From positions 186,001-250,000 of the forward strand of contig CALEFA010000070.1 in the NCBI GenBank assembly GCA_937876775.1: a DNA stretch of 64,000 bases, read 5' to 3'. The notes beneath the pieces were generated by a model that searched no databases, had not been told where the DNA came from, and saw nothing but the letters and a program-made list of their open reading frames with translations. This DNA comes from an uncultured Rhodobiaceae bacterium (GTDB taxonomy: Bacteria; Pseudomonadota; Alphaproteobacteria; RS24). This document shows, in pieces, positions 1 to 8,439 of this stretch (positions are counted from its first letter, which is position 1; each line of letters starts with the position of its first letter). Both the position numbers and the translations under genes were made by a program.

Positions 1-1
1 T

Positions 2-772
2 GATGAGGATAATTACTGGTCAAAAGTCGGTGTGATTGATGCCTCGCCACGATTGCGCGGCTCCGTACCACTGAAAAAAGCCAATCCGGATGGCAGCAAA
101 TATAACGCCAATAATTTCCAAACATGGAGTGCCTCGGGCTTGGCAGCCGTGTGGGCTGATAGCAATACGCGTGGCGATATTTTCGACGCCATGCGCCGCA
201 AAGAGACCTATGCCACCACCGGCCCGCGCATTAAATTACGCTTCTTCGCTTCGGAAAACTTCGACGCCAATATTCTGACAAGTGTCGATATGGTCAAAAA
301 AGCCTATCAACAAGGTGTTTCAATGGGCGGTGATTTGTCGGTTGCGGCTGGCAAAGGGCCTGAGTTTCTTGTCTGGGCGATGCGCGATGCTCGTTCTTAT
401 GGTTTGCAACGCCTGCAAATCGTCAAAGGTTGGGTCGACAATCAGGGACGCGCGTATGAGAAAATTTTCGATGTTCAATGCGCTGGTGGTGTCGCGCCAA
501 ATGCGCAAAACCGCTGCCCTGACAATCAAGCCAAGGTTGATCTGACGACCTGCCAAGTCTCGGCGAACACATCGGCGGATGAGCTGAAAACTGTTTGGCG
601 TGATCCGGAATATAAATCAGGTCAATCGGCGTTTTACTATGTCCGCGTGATGGAAAACCCAAGCTGCCGCTGGTCAAGCTGGGATGCCCTGCGGGCGGGT
701 GTGCCGCCGCGTGAGGACATTGCCGCGACCTTACAAGAGCGCGCTTACTCTTCACCGATTTGGGTCAATTAA
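2..772 (+). CDS. DUF3604 family protein, C-terminal part (5' end outside window)
   Basis: The frame is open from base 2 with no start; the first GTG (32) is an internal codon, so only about 256 C-terminal residues are present. The segment reading DSNTRGDIFDAMRRKETYATTG and the closing CRWSSWDALRAGV...QERAYSSPIWVN are hallmarks of the DUF3604 family, large proteins related to PHP-type metal hydrolases with no firmly established reaction. Two cysteine pairs in the last 120 residues may form disulfides, which would suit a periplasmic protein, but the N-terminus is not visible. It converges on znuB with only 10 bases between the stops. Family assignment is firm; function is unknown. Confidence 0.85.
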   Translation, partial: DEDNYWSKVGVIDASPRLRGSVPLKKANPDGSKYNANNFQTWSASGLAAVWADSNTRGDIFDAMRRKETYATTGPRIKLRFFASENFDANILTSVDMVKKAYQQGVSMGGDLSVAAGKGPEFLVWAMRDARSYGLQRLQIVKGWVDNQGRAYEKIFDVQCAGGVAPNAQNRCPDNQAKVDLTTCQVSANTSADELKTVWRDPEYKSGQSAFYYVRVMENPSCRWSSWDALRAGVPPREDIAATLQERAYSSPIWVN

Positions 773-782
773 AAGACGTTAA

Positions 783-1568
783 TCAGCCTTTGCGGGTGGC
801 CAGATGGGCCATCAGCAGAAGCATAAAGCCAGCGACCAGAACGCAGACAATAACTGGCCCTGTCGCCAGCTCAAAATTCTCTGCCAATGGCAAGCCAATT
901 AGCATGCAAACGCTGGCAATGGCACTGCCGCCAATGGCCATGGCTTCTGGCGAGCGGGCGAACAGCCGCGCCGTCGAGGCCGGTATGATCAGCAAGGATG
1001 TAATCAACAAAATACCGACCAGTTGGATAGAGGCGGCAACAACTACGCCCATAAGCACCATTAAGGCAAATTCATAACGCACAATATGCACGCCTTCGGC
1101 ATGCGCCAAATCTTCACTGGTGGTCATCAAAATAAGCCCGGGCCAGAGCCGCATCAGCAAGCCCAGTGATAGGCCACTACCGGCAATCACCCAGACTGCC
1201 ATATCTTGCGTCACAGCGTCGAGACTGCCGAGCAGGTAATCATGCACTTCAACATCGCCAGCCCCCAATAGGGTCATCGCTACCACACCTAAAGACAAAG
1301 CTGCATGGGCCAAAATACCGAGCAATGTATCGGTTGCCAGCACCCGTTTGGCGCGCAGCCAAATCAGCGACAGGGCAAAAATAATGGCAATCGCCATCAT
1401 GCCAATCTGATCCGATACGCCAATCACCAGACCAATAGCCACACCGAGCAGGGCGCTATGGGCCAGACCGTCGCCAAAATAAGCCATCCGCCGCCATACG
1501 ACGAAACAACCAAGCGGCCCGGCGACAAGGGCCAGTGCCAAAGTGGTCAGTAATATATGCGCGCTCAT
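783..1568 (-). CDS. znuB: Zinc/manganese ABC transporter permease ZnuB-like
   Basis: This 261-residue polytopic inner-membrane protein belongs to the ABC-3 permease family that imports Zn2+ or Mn2+. The start MSAHILLTTLALALVAGPLGCFVVWRR and the following GDGLAHSALLGVAIG motif are typical, and hydrophobic segments suggest seven or eight membrane helices. Its ATG overlaps the znuC stop in a TGATG junction, so the two are translationally coupled. Zinc is the best guess because the partner ATPase ends in a histidine-rich tail; manganese cannot be excluded from sequence alone. No periplasmic binding protein (znuA) gene accompanies it here. Confidence 0.9.
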   Translation of the reverse strand: MSAHILLTTLALALVAGPLGCFVVWRRMAYFGDGLAHSALLGVAIGLVIGVSDQIGMMAIAIIFALSLIWLRAKRVLATDTLLGILAHAALSLGVVAMTLLGAGDVEVHDYLLGSLDAVTQDMAVWVIAGSGLSLGLLMRLWPGLILMTTSEDLAHAEGVHIVRYEFALMVLMGVVVAASIQLVGILLITSLLIIPASTARLFARSPEAMAIGGSAIASVCMLIGLPLAENFELATGPVIVCVLVAGFMLLLMAHLATRKG

Positions 1569-2338
1569 CAGCTTTCCTCGCTAGGCGACGAATGATGGTG
1601 GTCATGGTCGTGATCATGGGCGTGACTATGCGGGTAAACGGCCATTAATTTGGCCATATCATCGCCGAAAATTGAGATAAATTCAGGATCGCGGGCCACG
1701 CTTTCGGGGGCTCCTGAACAGCATATATGGCGAAACAGGCAAACCACTTTGCGGGTTGATGACATTACCAAATGCAAATCATGCGACACCATGAGAACCG
1801 ATAATTTGCGGCTTTCATAAATCTCATCAATCATTGTGTAGAACTGCAATTGCCCGTTGACGTCGAGGTTTTGCGCTGGCTCATCCAATATCAGCAAATT
1901 TGGTTTGCCGGCCAAAGCCCGCGTAAGCAAGACCCGCTGCAATTCACCGCCAGACAAATCGGCCAGCGGGCTGTTCAGCAAATGGCTGACTTTCGTTTCT
2001 GTCGCCAAACTGTCCAACTGGGCACTGGTGACATCATTATTGACAGTGAGAAAACGCTGCACAGTCATTGGCAGGCTTGGATCAATGCTGACCCGCTGCG
2101 GAACATAGCCGATTTTCAGGCCTGACTGGTGGTGCACGGTGCCAGCATGCGGTGTTTCGAGTTTCAGCAAATGCCGCAAAAGAACGGTTTTGCCAGCCCC
2201 ATTGGGGCCAATTAGCGTGATAAAGTCATGTTTGGCAATGTCCAGCGACACCGCGTCCAAAATGGTTTGCCCCTGTTTCACGACGCTCAGGTCGCGAATG
2301 GTAATAAGGTGATCGGTGGGGGAGACTTCTGCGGACAT
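1568..2338 (-). CDS. znuC: Zinc ABC transporter ATP-binding protein ZnuC-like
   Basis: The protein is a cytoplasmic ABC ATPase of about 256 residues that powers the ZnuB permease. Visible motifs are Walker A GPNGAGKT, signature LSGGELQR, Walker B LLILDEP and the switch histidine in MVSHDLHLV. The ATG at 2338 is preferred over the upstream codon at 2374 because AAGG lies 8 bases before it and the extra residues (RHKRSSRKG) do not fit the family. The C-terminus is histidine-rich (HSHAHDHDHDHHH), as in several ZnuC and Zn chaperone proteins, which supports zinc as substrate. No zur gene or recognisable Zur box is visible in the 58 bases upstream. Confidence 0.9.
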   Translation of the reverse strand: MSAEVSPTDHLITIRDLSVVKQGQTILDAVSLDIAKHDFITLIGPNGAGKTVLLRHLLKLETPHAGTVHHQSGLKIGYVPQRVSIDPSLPMTVQRFLTVNNDVTSAQLDSLATETKVSHLLNSPLADLSGGELQRVLLTRALAGKPNLLILDEPAQNLDVNGQLQFYTMIDEIYESRKLSVLMVSHDLHLVMSSTRKVVCLFRHICCSGAPESVARDPEFISIFGDDMAKLMAVYPHSHAHDHDHDHHHSSPSEES

Positions 2339-2396
2339 AACACAACCTTTTCGTGAGCTTCTTTTATGTCGCAAGAAAGCTTGCCAATCAAGGCGA

Positions 2397-2792
2397 TTAA
2401 GAGGTTTTCATTTGATCCAGTGTGGCGGCCATTTTTTCCCACAGCATATTGACCGCTTGCAATGGACGCACCATGACTTTGAATTGGGTAATTTTCCCCT
2501 CATCGTTGAAGTCGATAATGTCCACACCATTGACATATTTTCCGTCAATTTCCGCCTCAAACTCCAGCACCATTCGGTGCGTGCCAATCAGTTCATTGAC
2601 ATAGCGAAACTTGGTATCGTGGAACACTTGTCCGGCTGATAGCAAATACGTCATGGTGATGTCGCGGCCCTTTTGCGGCGTAAACACAACCGGCGAGATA
2701 AAGCTGCAGTCTTCGTGCAACATGGCTTCAAGCGCTTCGGGGCTTGGCTTATCCATATAGGCGTGCCAGGCAGTGACTAATTTATTCTGCAT
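2397..2792 (-). CDS. Nuclear transport factor 2 / SnoaL-like protein
   Basis: This 131-residue protein has the size and pattern of the NTF2-like cone fold: an N-terminal helix (LVTAWHAYMDKPSPEALEAML), the segment HEDCSFISPVV, and C-terminal strands including EFEAEIDGKYVNGVDIIDFNDEGKI. NTF2-like proteins may bind small ligands or act as isomerases or hydrolases; no catalytic set can be assigned here. It sits between the copper chaperone and znuC, on the same strand, 58 bases ahead of znuC, so it may be cotranscribed. The fold call is good; the role is unknown. Confidence 0.7.
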   Translation of the reverse strand: MQNKLVTAWHAYMDKPSPEALEAMLHEDCSFISPVVFTPQKGRDITMTYLLSAGQVFHDTKFRYVNELIGTHRMVLEFEAEIDGKYVNGVDIIDFNDEGKITQFKVMVRPLQAVNMLWEKMAATLDQMKTS

Positions 2793-2847
2793 GATAACCT
2801 CCTGATATCTAACCGTGCGGCGATAGAAAATACAATCTCTCGCCGGT

Positions 2848-3303
2848 TTAATGGCCCTTGTGGTGCATCATTTTGTGACCCATGGCATGGGCATGCGGTG
2901 TTACGCTTTGGCTGATTGTCTGGCCGTTATTGAAAGTGAACAGCAAACTGACTGGTGCTTTTTTGTCGCTGGTTTTCGGCTCGAACAACATCAAATGATA
3001 GCCACCCGGTTTCATCTCCAATGTCGCACCGGCGGCCACTAACAGCTCAGACACTTGCCGCATGCGCATCACCCCATCGACCTTGGTGTGCGTATGAAGT
3101 TCAATGCGACCGAAAGACGGGCTGCTGACCGCGGTCAGGCTCACCTCTTGGGCACCATGATTATTGAGCTTACCGTGCACCACCCCGGGGCGCGCGCCAA
3201 TACCGTGTTTGAGGCTTAGATCAGAAACCATCATTTGCGCATGAGCGACATGTGTTGACAGCAAGACAGCCAAGGCTACCGCCAGAAAATGTTTTGTCAT
3301 CAT
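2848..3303 (-). CDS. Periplasmic copper chaperone PCu(A)C family
   Basis: A signal peptide of about 22 residues (MMTKHFLAVALAVLLSTHVAHA) precedes a compact domain of the PCuAC family, which carries Cu(I) in the periplasm, classically to cytochrome c oxidase. The copper motif H-x10-M-x21-H-x-M is complete: the first His in ELHTHT, Met in MRM, then GGYHLM. The tail HAHAMGHKMMHHKGH adds further His and Met that could bind copper or zinc. The gene starts 12 bases after the monooxygenase stop, so the two are likely cotranscribed. No SCO or oxidase genes are nearby. Confidence 0.88.
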   Translation of the reverse strand: MMTKHFLAVALAVLLSTHVAHAQMMVSDLSLKHGIGARPGVVHGKLNNHGAQEVSLTAVSSPSFGRIELHTHTKVDGVMRMRQVSELLVAAGATLEMKPGGYHLMLFEPKTSDKKAPVSLLFTFNNGQTISQSVTPHAHAMGHKMMHHKGH

Positions 3304-3315
3304 TCTACCTATAGG

Positions 3316-4833
3316 TTATTCGGCAGCGCGGTTTGGGGTTGGCGACACCTCATAATCTTCCAGATTAATTTTTTGCGTCGCATCCTTATAAATATAAGTG
3401 AAGTCGGGCCAGTTATTGGTCACTTTGCCTGCTTCATTTTTATACCAACTATCGCACTCTTTTTCCCACACTGACGTTGCCAGACGGGCTTTCAGATAAT
3501 CGGCAAATTCGACCATTTTATTGGCTTTGAGATCGAGGGTTTTGAGATTTAGTTTGGCCATGTTTTTAACCGCACTAATGACATAATTAACCTGACATTC
3601 GATCATGAAAATAATTGAGTTGTGGCCAAGGTTGGTGTTGGGCCCATATAGCATGAACAGATTTGGGAAATTTGGCATGGTGATGCCGAGATAGGCTTCA
3701 GCGCCGTCTTTCCAGACCTTATTCAGATCGGTTTTCTGTTTGCCGGTGATATGCATTGGCGCCAAAAAGTCCGTTGACGCAAAGCCCGTGCCATAAATAA
3801 TCACGTCATATTGATGGTTGCCCCCATCAACCGTATCAATGCCGGTTTCGGTGATTTGCTGAATGCCGGCAGTTTCAACCGTTACATTATCGCGGTGCAG
3901 GGCAGGGTAATAATCATCTGAAATCACCACACGCTTGCAGCCAACCGGATAATCTGGTTTCAAAATTTCACGCAAATGCGGATCGGTCACTTGCTCGTTG
4001 AAATGCTCTTCCACTTGATCGGTCAGCGTGCTGGAAAAATTCAGGGCTTTGATTAAAAAGCGGGTTTTCTTCAGCTCGTTAAAAGCGGTGAAATTGCTTT
4101 CCAGCGACCAATAAATGAGCCCGCGCATGAATTTGCGATAGCCGGGAATATATTTGAACATGGCTTTTTGCAGTGCTGAATAAGGCTCGTCATTGCGCGG
4201 CACCACATGGCATGGCGAGCGCTGGAAAACCGTCAAATGGCCAGCCACTTTGGCGACTTCAGGGATAAATTGCGCGGCTGATGGGCCATTGCCGATCACT
4301 GCCACGCGCTTGCCCTCAAGTGACACATCATGTTGCCATTCGGCAGAATGGAAAATCGGTCCTTTGAAGTCTGTTTGCCCCTTGATTTCTGGCACTTTCG
4401 GACGGTTCAATTGTCCCAAGGCGGTGACCACGACATCGGTTTCTAGGGTTTTCCCTGATTTGGTGTGCAATTTCCATTTCTGGCTGGTTTCATCAAATTC
4501 AGCGGTATCGATTTCGGTGTTAAACCGCGTTTTGTCGCGTAATTTATATTTTTCAACCAAGCTGCTGAGATAGCCATAGATCTCACTTTGCGGCGGAAAT
4601 GTTCGCGACCAGTCAGAGCGACCTTCAAAAGAAAATGAATAAAAATGTGATGGCACGTCGCAGGCGCAACCAGGATAAGTATTGTCGCGCCATGTGCCGC
4701 CAATATCACCCGCCTTTTCGACGATTTCGAAATTTGTTAGGCCTGCATTATGTAATTGCATGGCCATGCACAGGCCACCGACGCCGCTACCGATAACGGT
4801 AACATGCGGCAAATTTCCATTAGACTTTGTCAT
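3316..4833 (-). CDS. Flavin-containing monooxygenase (Baeyer-Villiger type)
   Basis: This 505-residue enzyme has two Rossmann fingerprints, GSGVGG (about residues 15-20, FAD) and GNGPSA (about 181-186, NADPH). Between them FKGPIFHSAEW (about 156-166) matches the Baeyer-Villiger fingerprint FxGxxxHxxxW, with Q instead of the usual P or D after it. Such enzymes insert oxygen next to ketones or oxidise N or S atoms using NADPH and O2; the substrate cannot be told. The ATG at 4833 is chosen over 4851 because GGGAGAG lies 3 bases upstream. It is divergent from the PQQ dehydrogenase, with 158 bases between the starts. Confidence 0.88.
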   Translation of the reverse strand: MTKSNGNLPHVTVIGSGVGGLCMAMQLHNAGLTNFEIVEKAGDIGGTWRDNTYPGCACDVPSHFYSFSFEGRSDWSRTFPPQSEIYGYLSSLVEKYKLRDKTRFNTEIDTAEFDETSQKWKLHTKSGKTLETDVVVTALGQLNRPKVPEIKGQTDFKGPIFHSAEWQHDVSLEGKRVAVIGNGPSAAQFIPEVAKVAGHLTVFQRSPCHVVPRNDEPYSALQKAMFKYIPGYRKFMRGLIYWSLESNFTAFNELKKTRFLIKALNFSSTLTDQVEEHFNEQVTDPHLREILKPDYPVGCKRVVISDDYYPALHRDNVTVETAGIQQITETGIDTVDGGNHQYDVIIYGTGFASTDFLAPMHITGKQKTDLNKVWKDGAEAYLGITMPNFPNLFMLYGPNTNLGHNSIIFMIECQVNYVISAVKNMAKLNLKTLDLKANKMVEFADYLKARLATSVWEKECDSWYKNEAGKVTNNWPDFTYIYKDATQKINLEDYEVSPTPNRAAE

Positions 4834-4991
4834 TGCACTCTCCCTTTGCATCTTATCTTAGAAAAATAAGCTGTGCTCGCAAGCTTATAGTTGGGCGGCT
4901 ATGAAAAAATTTTGCTTTTGCGACAATCCGCCCTTGTTCTCGACGCATGAATGTCATTAAACTTTAACCTAAGGTAGTGGAGGAGAGTAAA

Positions 4992-7253
4992 ATGGCACAT
5001 CCATCTTTTAATCGTAAGCAGGCGACGACAATTAATGTCGTTGCGCTTGGCATAATTTCGTTAATGGTTCTGATTGGCCTGTCGCCGTCAGAGCAAACAT
5101 CATCAAGCCAAGCGCCCGAAACCGGTGCCACGGCGAGTGAGACATTGGGTCAAATCGACACCACACGCATTGTAAATGCAGATGCCGCGCCGGGCGATTG
5201 GTTGGCTTATGGTCGCGACTATCGCGAACAGCGTTTTTCGCCCCTGACGCAAATCAATAAAGACAGTATTGATGAGCTGGAACTGGCTTGGTCGTTTGAC
5301 ATGTTGACCACGCGCGGTCTTGAGGCATCGCCAATTGTCGCTGACGGGGTGATGTATATGACCGGCTCATGGAGCGTGGTTTATGCGGTTGATGCTAAAA
5401 CCGGTGAAGAGCTGTGGTCTTATGACCCAGAAGTGCCCGGCGATTGGGCCCGCAAAGCCTGTTGTGACGTCGTTAATCGCGGCGTTGCCGTCTATGATGG
5501 TGCGGTTTATGTCGCCAGCCTTGATGGTTATTTGATTGCTTTGAATGCCCAAACCGGTGATGTGATTTGGCGCAAAAATACGATTATTGATCGCTCACGC
5601 GCTTATACAATTACCGGCGCGCCGCGTGTTGCCAATGGTCGCGTGTTCATCGGCAATGGCGGCGGTGAATATGGTGTGCGTGGTTATGTGACCGCCTATG
5701 ACGCCAAAACTGGCGAGCAAGACTGGCGCTTCTATACCGTGCCGGGTGATCCATCCAAACCATTTGAGCATCCTGAAATGGAAGAAGCTGCCGCCACTTG
5801 GAAAGGTGGCGAGTGGTGGAAAATCGGCGGTGGTGGCACCGTTTGGAATTCTATCGTCTATGACCCAGATACGGATACGGTGTTTTTAGGCGTCGGCAAT
5901 GGCTCGCCTTGGACACGTTCAATTCGCTCTCCGGGCGGTGGTGATAATTTATTCTTATCCTCTATTGTGGCGCTTGATCCCAATACGGGCCGTAAGAAAT
6001 GGCATTATCAAACAACCCCGGGCGACACATGGGACTACACAGCCGTACAAGACATGATGTTGGCCGATATGGAAATCGACGGCAAACAGCGCAAAGTGAT
6101 TATGCAAGCCCCGAAAAATGGCTTCTTCTATGTGCTGGATCGCGCCACGGGTGAATTATTGCGCGCCAATCCATATGTCGCGGTAAACTGGGCCAGTCAT
6201 ATTGATATGGCTACTGGCCGTCCGGTGGAAGTCGCTGAACGCGATTGGAACAGTGGCAAAAAGTCAGCCTGGATTTTGCCTGGCCCGCTCGGTGGTCACA
6301 ATTGGCAGGCCATGTCGTTTAACCCAGACACTGGTCTGGTTTATATTCCGGCCATGGAAAGCCCGCTGGTCTATGACGTTGATCATGATTTCAAAGCCAC
6401 GGGTCGTTATAAATATATTGAAGGTGGCTGGAACACCGGTATTGAATTTGGCCGGTTGCTCGAAATCATGGGCGATCATCCGGATATGCCACCAGCCAAG
6501 GGCTATATCACGGCTTTTGACCCGCTGACTGGTAAAACCCATTGGGTCAAAGAACACGGCACCCATTGGAATGGTGGCACGCTATCAACGGCGGCTGGCC
6601 TTGTTTTCCAAGGCAATGGCGATGGCTTCATTGTTGCCTATGACGCCACAACCGGTGCTGAAGTCTGGAAAGTGAATACATACACCAGCATTATTGCGCC
6701 GCCGGTCACCTATATGGTTGATGGCGAGCAATATATTGCCATCCAAGTTGGTTCTGGTGGTGCCGCTGGCCTCACTGAGGGTGATGCGGCAACGCCGGCC
6801 TCTGCCCAATATGGTAACTTCGGACGCCTTGTTGCCTTTAAGCTGAATGGTGGTTTGTCGATTGAGGAGCCAGAGACTTGGGCACGGGAAATTCCTGAGC
6901 CACCGGTGATCAATGCCTCAGCCGAGCAAATTGACCGCGGTATGGAAAAATACAGTGAAGTCTGCGCCTTCTGCCACGGCATTGCTGCTTACGGCGGGGC
7001 AGTGGTACCAGATCTGCGCAAAATGAGCCCGCAAACTCACCGCATGTTCAAAGAGATCGTGCTTGAGGGTCTGTTAGTAGATCGCGGCATGTCAAACTTC
7101 TCTGACCGTTTTAACGAGCAAGATGTTGAAGATGTTTACGCCTTCATCAATGCCCGTGCTTGGCAAGATTATACCCTGCAAGAAGACGCTAAAAAAGCGG
7201 CGAAGGGCGACAAGACAAGTGCTCTTACGGATAGTGAGCCAGCGGCGCGCTAA
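4992..7253 (+). CDS. PQQ-dependent alcohol dehydrogenase with C-terminal cytochrome c (quinohemoprotein)
   Basis: This 753-residue protein starts with a membrane anchor or signal (about residues 15-32), followed by an eight-bladed PQQ propeller and a cytochrome c domain with CAFCHG (about 658-662) and a likely Met ligand in RGMSNF. The vicinal Cys pair ACCD (157-158), the metal ligands Glu226 and Asn303 (GNGSPW), and catalytic Asp348 in TWDYTA are present. The residue two after the Asp is Thr, not the Asp of lanthanide enzymes, so Ca2+ is expected. It should oxidise alcohols in the periplasm and pass electrons via heme. ATG 4992 follows GGAGGAGAG; the GTG at 4977 lacks a site. No pqq genes are in the window. 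Confidence 0.92.
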   Translation: MAHPSFNRKQATTINVVALGIISLMVLIGLSPSEQTSSSQAPETGATASETLGQIDTTRIVNADAAPGDWLAYGRDYREQRFSPLTQINKDSIDELELAWSFDMLTTRGLEASPIVADGVMYMTGSWSVVYAVDAKTGEELWSYDPEVPGDWARKACCDVVNRGVAVYDGAVYVASLDGYLIALNAQTGDVIWRKNTIIDRSRAYTITGAPRVANGRVFIGNGGGEYGVRGYVTAYDAKTGEQDWRFYTVPGDPSKPFEHPEMEEAAATWKGGEWWKIGGGGTVWNSIVYDPDTDTVFLGVGNGSPWTRSIRSPGGGDNLFLSSIVALDPNTGRKKWHYQTTPGDTWDYTAVQDMMLADMEIDGKQRKVIMQAPKNGFFYVLDRATGELLRANPYVAVNWASHIDMATGRPVEVAERDWNSGKKSAWILPGPLGGHNWQAMSFNPDTGLVYIPAMESPLVYDVDHDFKATGRYKYIEGGWNTGIEFGRLLEIMGDHPDMPPAKGYITAFDPLTGKTHWVKEHGTHWNGGTLSTAAGLVFQGNGDGFIVAYDATTGAEVWKVNTYTSIIAPPVTYMVDGEQYIAIQVGSGGAAGLTEGDAATPASAQYGNFGRLVAFKLNGGLSIEEPETWAREIPEPPVINASAEQIDRGMEKYSEVCAFCHGIAAYGGAVVPDLRKMSPQTHRMFKEIVLEGLLVDRGMSNFSDRFNEQDVEDVYAFINARAWQDYTLQEDAKKAAKGDKTSALTDSEPAAR

Positions 7254-7807
7254 TTGGCAGACTTTGGCGGCAAGCTCGGTGATGGCAATTCTCTGAATTC
7301 CAGTTTGAGCCGGTCTTTATCGCCTTCAGAATCGGGACGGCTTTTTTCGCCGTCCCTTTTTTGTGACTGTTGCTCTTCGTCTGGATTGGCTGCCTTATAA
7401 CTCAAATTACCTTCCAAAGGCTTGCCATTATCGACCTCGTTCAGTGCCTCATCAACTTGCTCGGCCAATTCTGGCGAAAACGGCAATTGATAAAGCCGGG
7501 GGCGAGACATCAGCGCGCCATGTTCTGATAAGGGTTGCGCCAGAATATAAATCGCGCCCTCGGTTTTTTGCGCCTTATCCGGCTCTTCAACCACCGCCCA
7601 GTGCAGTTTGAACGGATTGGGCGGGGTTTGGGCAATAGCCCAGCCACGCAATTCCTGCGTGCCCTCATAGGCGGCAAAATATAGCAAAGTCACCAAGCCA
7701 ATGGCGGCCAGCTTAATTTCCTGACGCCAAGATGAGTTGAGATTGAGGTTAAGCAGCAAGGCTGCCAATAGCGCATAGGCGACGCCCAGCATCAGAGGAA
7801 TGGTCAT
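7250..7807 (-). CDS. Unknown membrane protein, third gene of TolQ/TolR-like trio
   Basis: This 185-residue protein is not recognised. Two hydrophobic helices occupy about residues 3-20 and 33-47, followed by a region with a possible small folded part (HWAVVEEPDKAQKTEGAIYILAQ) and a charged, low-complexity C-terminus rich in D, E, K, S and P (last 50 residues) that is probably disordered. Its ATG overlaps the stop of the upstream TolR-like gene by four bases (ATGA), so it is part of the same translational unit. Its stop shares the tetramer CTAA with the convergent PQQ dehydrogenase stop. Function is unknown; a role in the putative TolQ/TolR-like complex is inferred from coupling only. Confidence 0.7.
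   Translation of the reverse strand: MTIPLMLGVAYALLAALLLNLNLNSSWRQEIKLAAIGLVTLLYFAAYEGTQELRGWAIAQTPPNPFKLHWAVVEEPDKAQKTEGAIYILAQPLSEHGALMSRPRLYQLPFSPELAEQVDEALNEVDNGKPLEGNLSYKAANPDEEQQSQKRDGEKSRPDSEGDKDRLKLEFRELPSPSLPPKSAN
7334..7362 (+). terminator. Intrinsic terminator for the PQQ dehydrogenase, inside the opposing gene
   Basis: A perfect 8-bp stem GGGACGGC / GCCGTCCC with a 7-base loop is followed by TTTTTT. It lies 80 bases past the dehydrogenase stop and within the coding sequence of the leftward gene 7250-7807. Read on the other strand it has no downstream T tract, so it should act only rightward. Confidence 0.8.
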
Positions 7808-8439
7808 TGGCCACCTGCCTTTTGTTGCGCGACCGGATTGGCGCGGATGAGCAATTTATTGCGCCGCGCCATTTCCACCACATTGCCAGCCGCATCGAGA
7901 CGAAAACGGATGGCGGTTTGTTCGTCACCGGCGCCGGTGAGTGTGTTGCTGCCAGCGTAAATCAGCGTCACTTGTGGGTTGAGTTTTTCAACCTTCACCT
8001 TGACCTCCACCGGACGGGCGGTGGGCGCCTTATAGTGCAATAGGTTAACCACATACTCGCCGGCCGCAATGCCACGCAGCGTCACAATTTCCTGGTTCAG
8101 CGGATTGTCAATGCGTTGACCATTGACGGTAATATTATCACCAAGCGCGCCGCGGTCGTCGCGGTCTAGGTGCATGAGCCCAGATTCGCGCGTGTCAAAC
8201 CAAACGAGATTGCCTTCGCCATCCTCAACAATCAGATCGACATCATCGGTGTGCCCATCTGGCCATTGGGCGGTAATCATAAATTCGGCTTTGGGTGAAA
8301 TTTTGCCATCAGGAATTTGCGGCCGAATAAGAATAAAGGCGACAAAAAACATGAAGGCAAAACCAAGCAACGCATTGAACAAAATATCGGTAAAAGCGTT
8401 TTGGTCTTCGGCCGGTGGTTGCAGGCGGCGTCCGATCAT
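7804..8439 (-). CDS. TolR/ExbD-like single-pass protein with DUF2135-like periplasmic domain
   Basis: This 211-residue protein has one N-terminal membrane helix (about residues 16-43) introduced by FTDILFN. Asp18 sits where TolR, ExbD and MotB carry their essential proton-channel aspartate. The rest should be periplasmic: DDVDLIVEDGEGN followed by LDRDDRGALGDN resembles the acidic beta-sandwich pattern of DUF2135/YfaP-like domains, which suggests a metal-bound beta-sandwich rather than the usual ExbD/TolR domain. It overlaps both neighbours by four bases. The topology and Asp are read directly; the DUF2135 resemblance and motor role are inference. Confidence 0.65.
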   Translation of the reverse strand: MIGRRLQPPAEDQNAFTDILFNALLGFAFMFFVAFILIRPQIPDGKISPKAEFMITAQWPDGHTDDVDLIVEDGEGNLVWFDTRESGLMHLDRDDRGALGDNITVNGQRIDNPLNQEIVTLRGIAAGEYVVNLLHYKAPTARPVEVKVKVEKLNPQVTLIYAGSNTLTGAGDEQTAIRFRLDAAGNVVEMARRNKLLIRANPVAQQKAGGQ

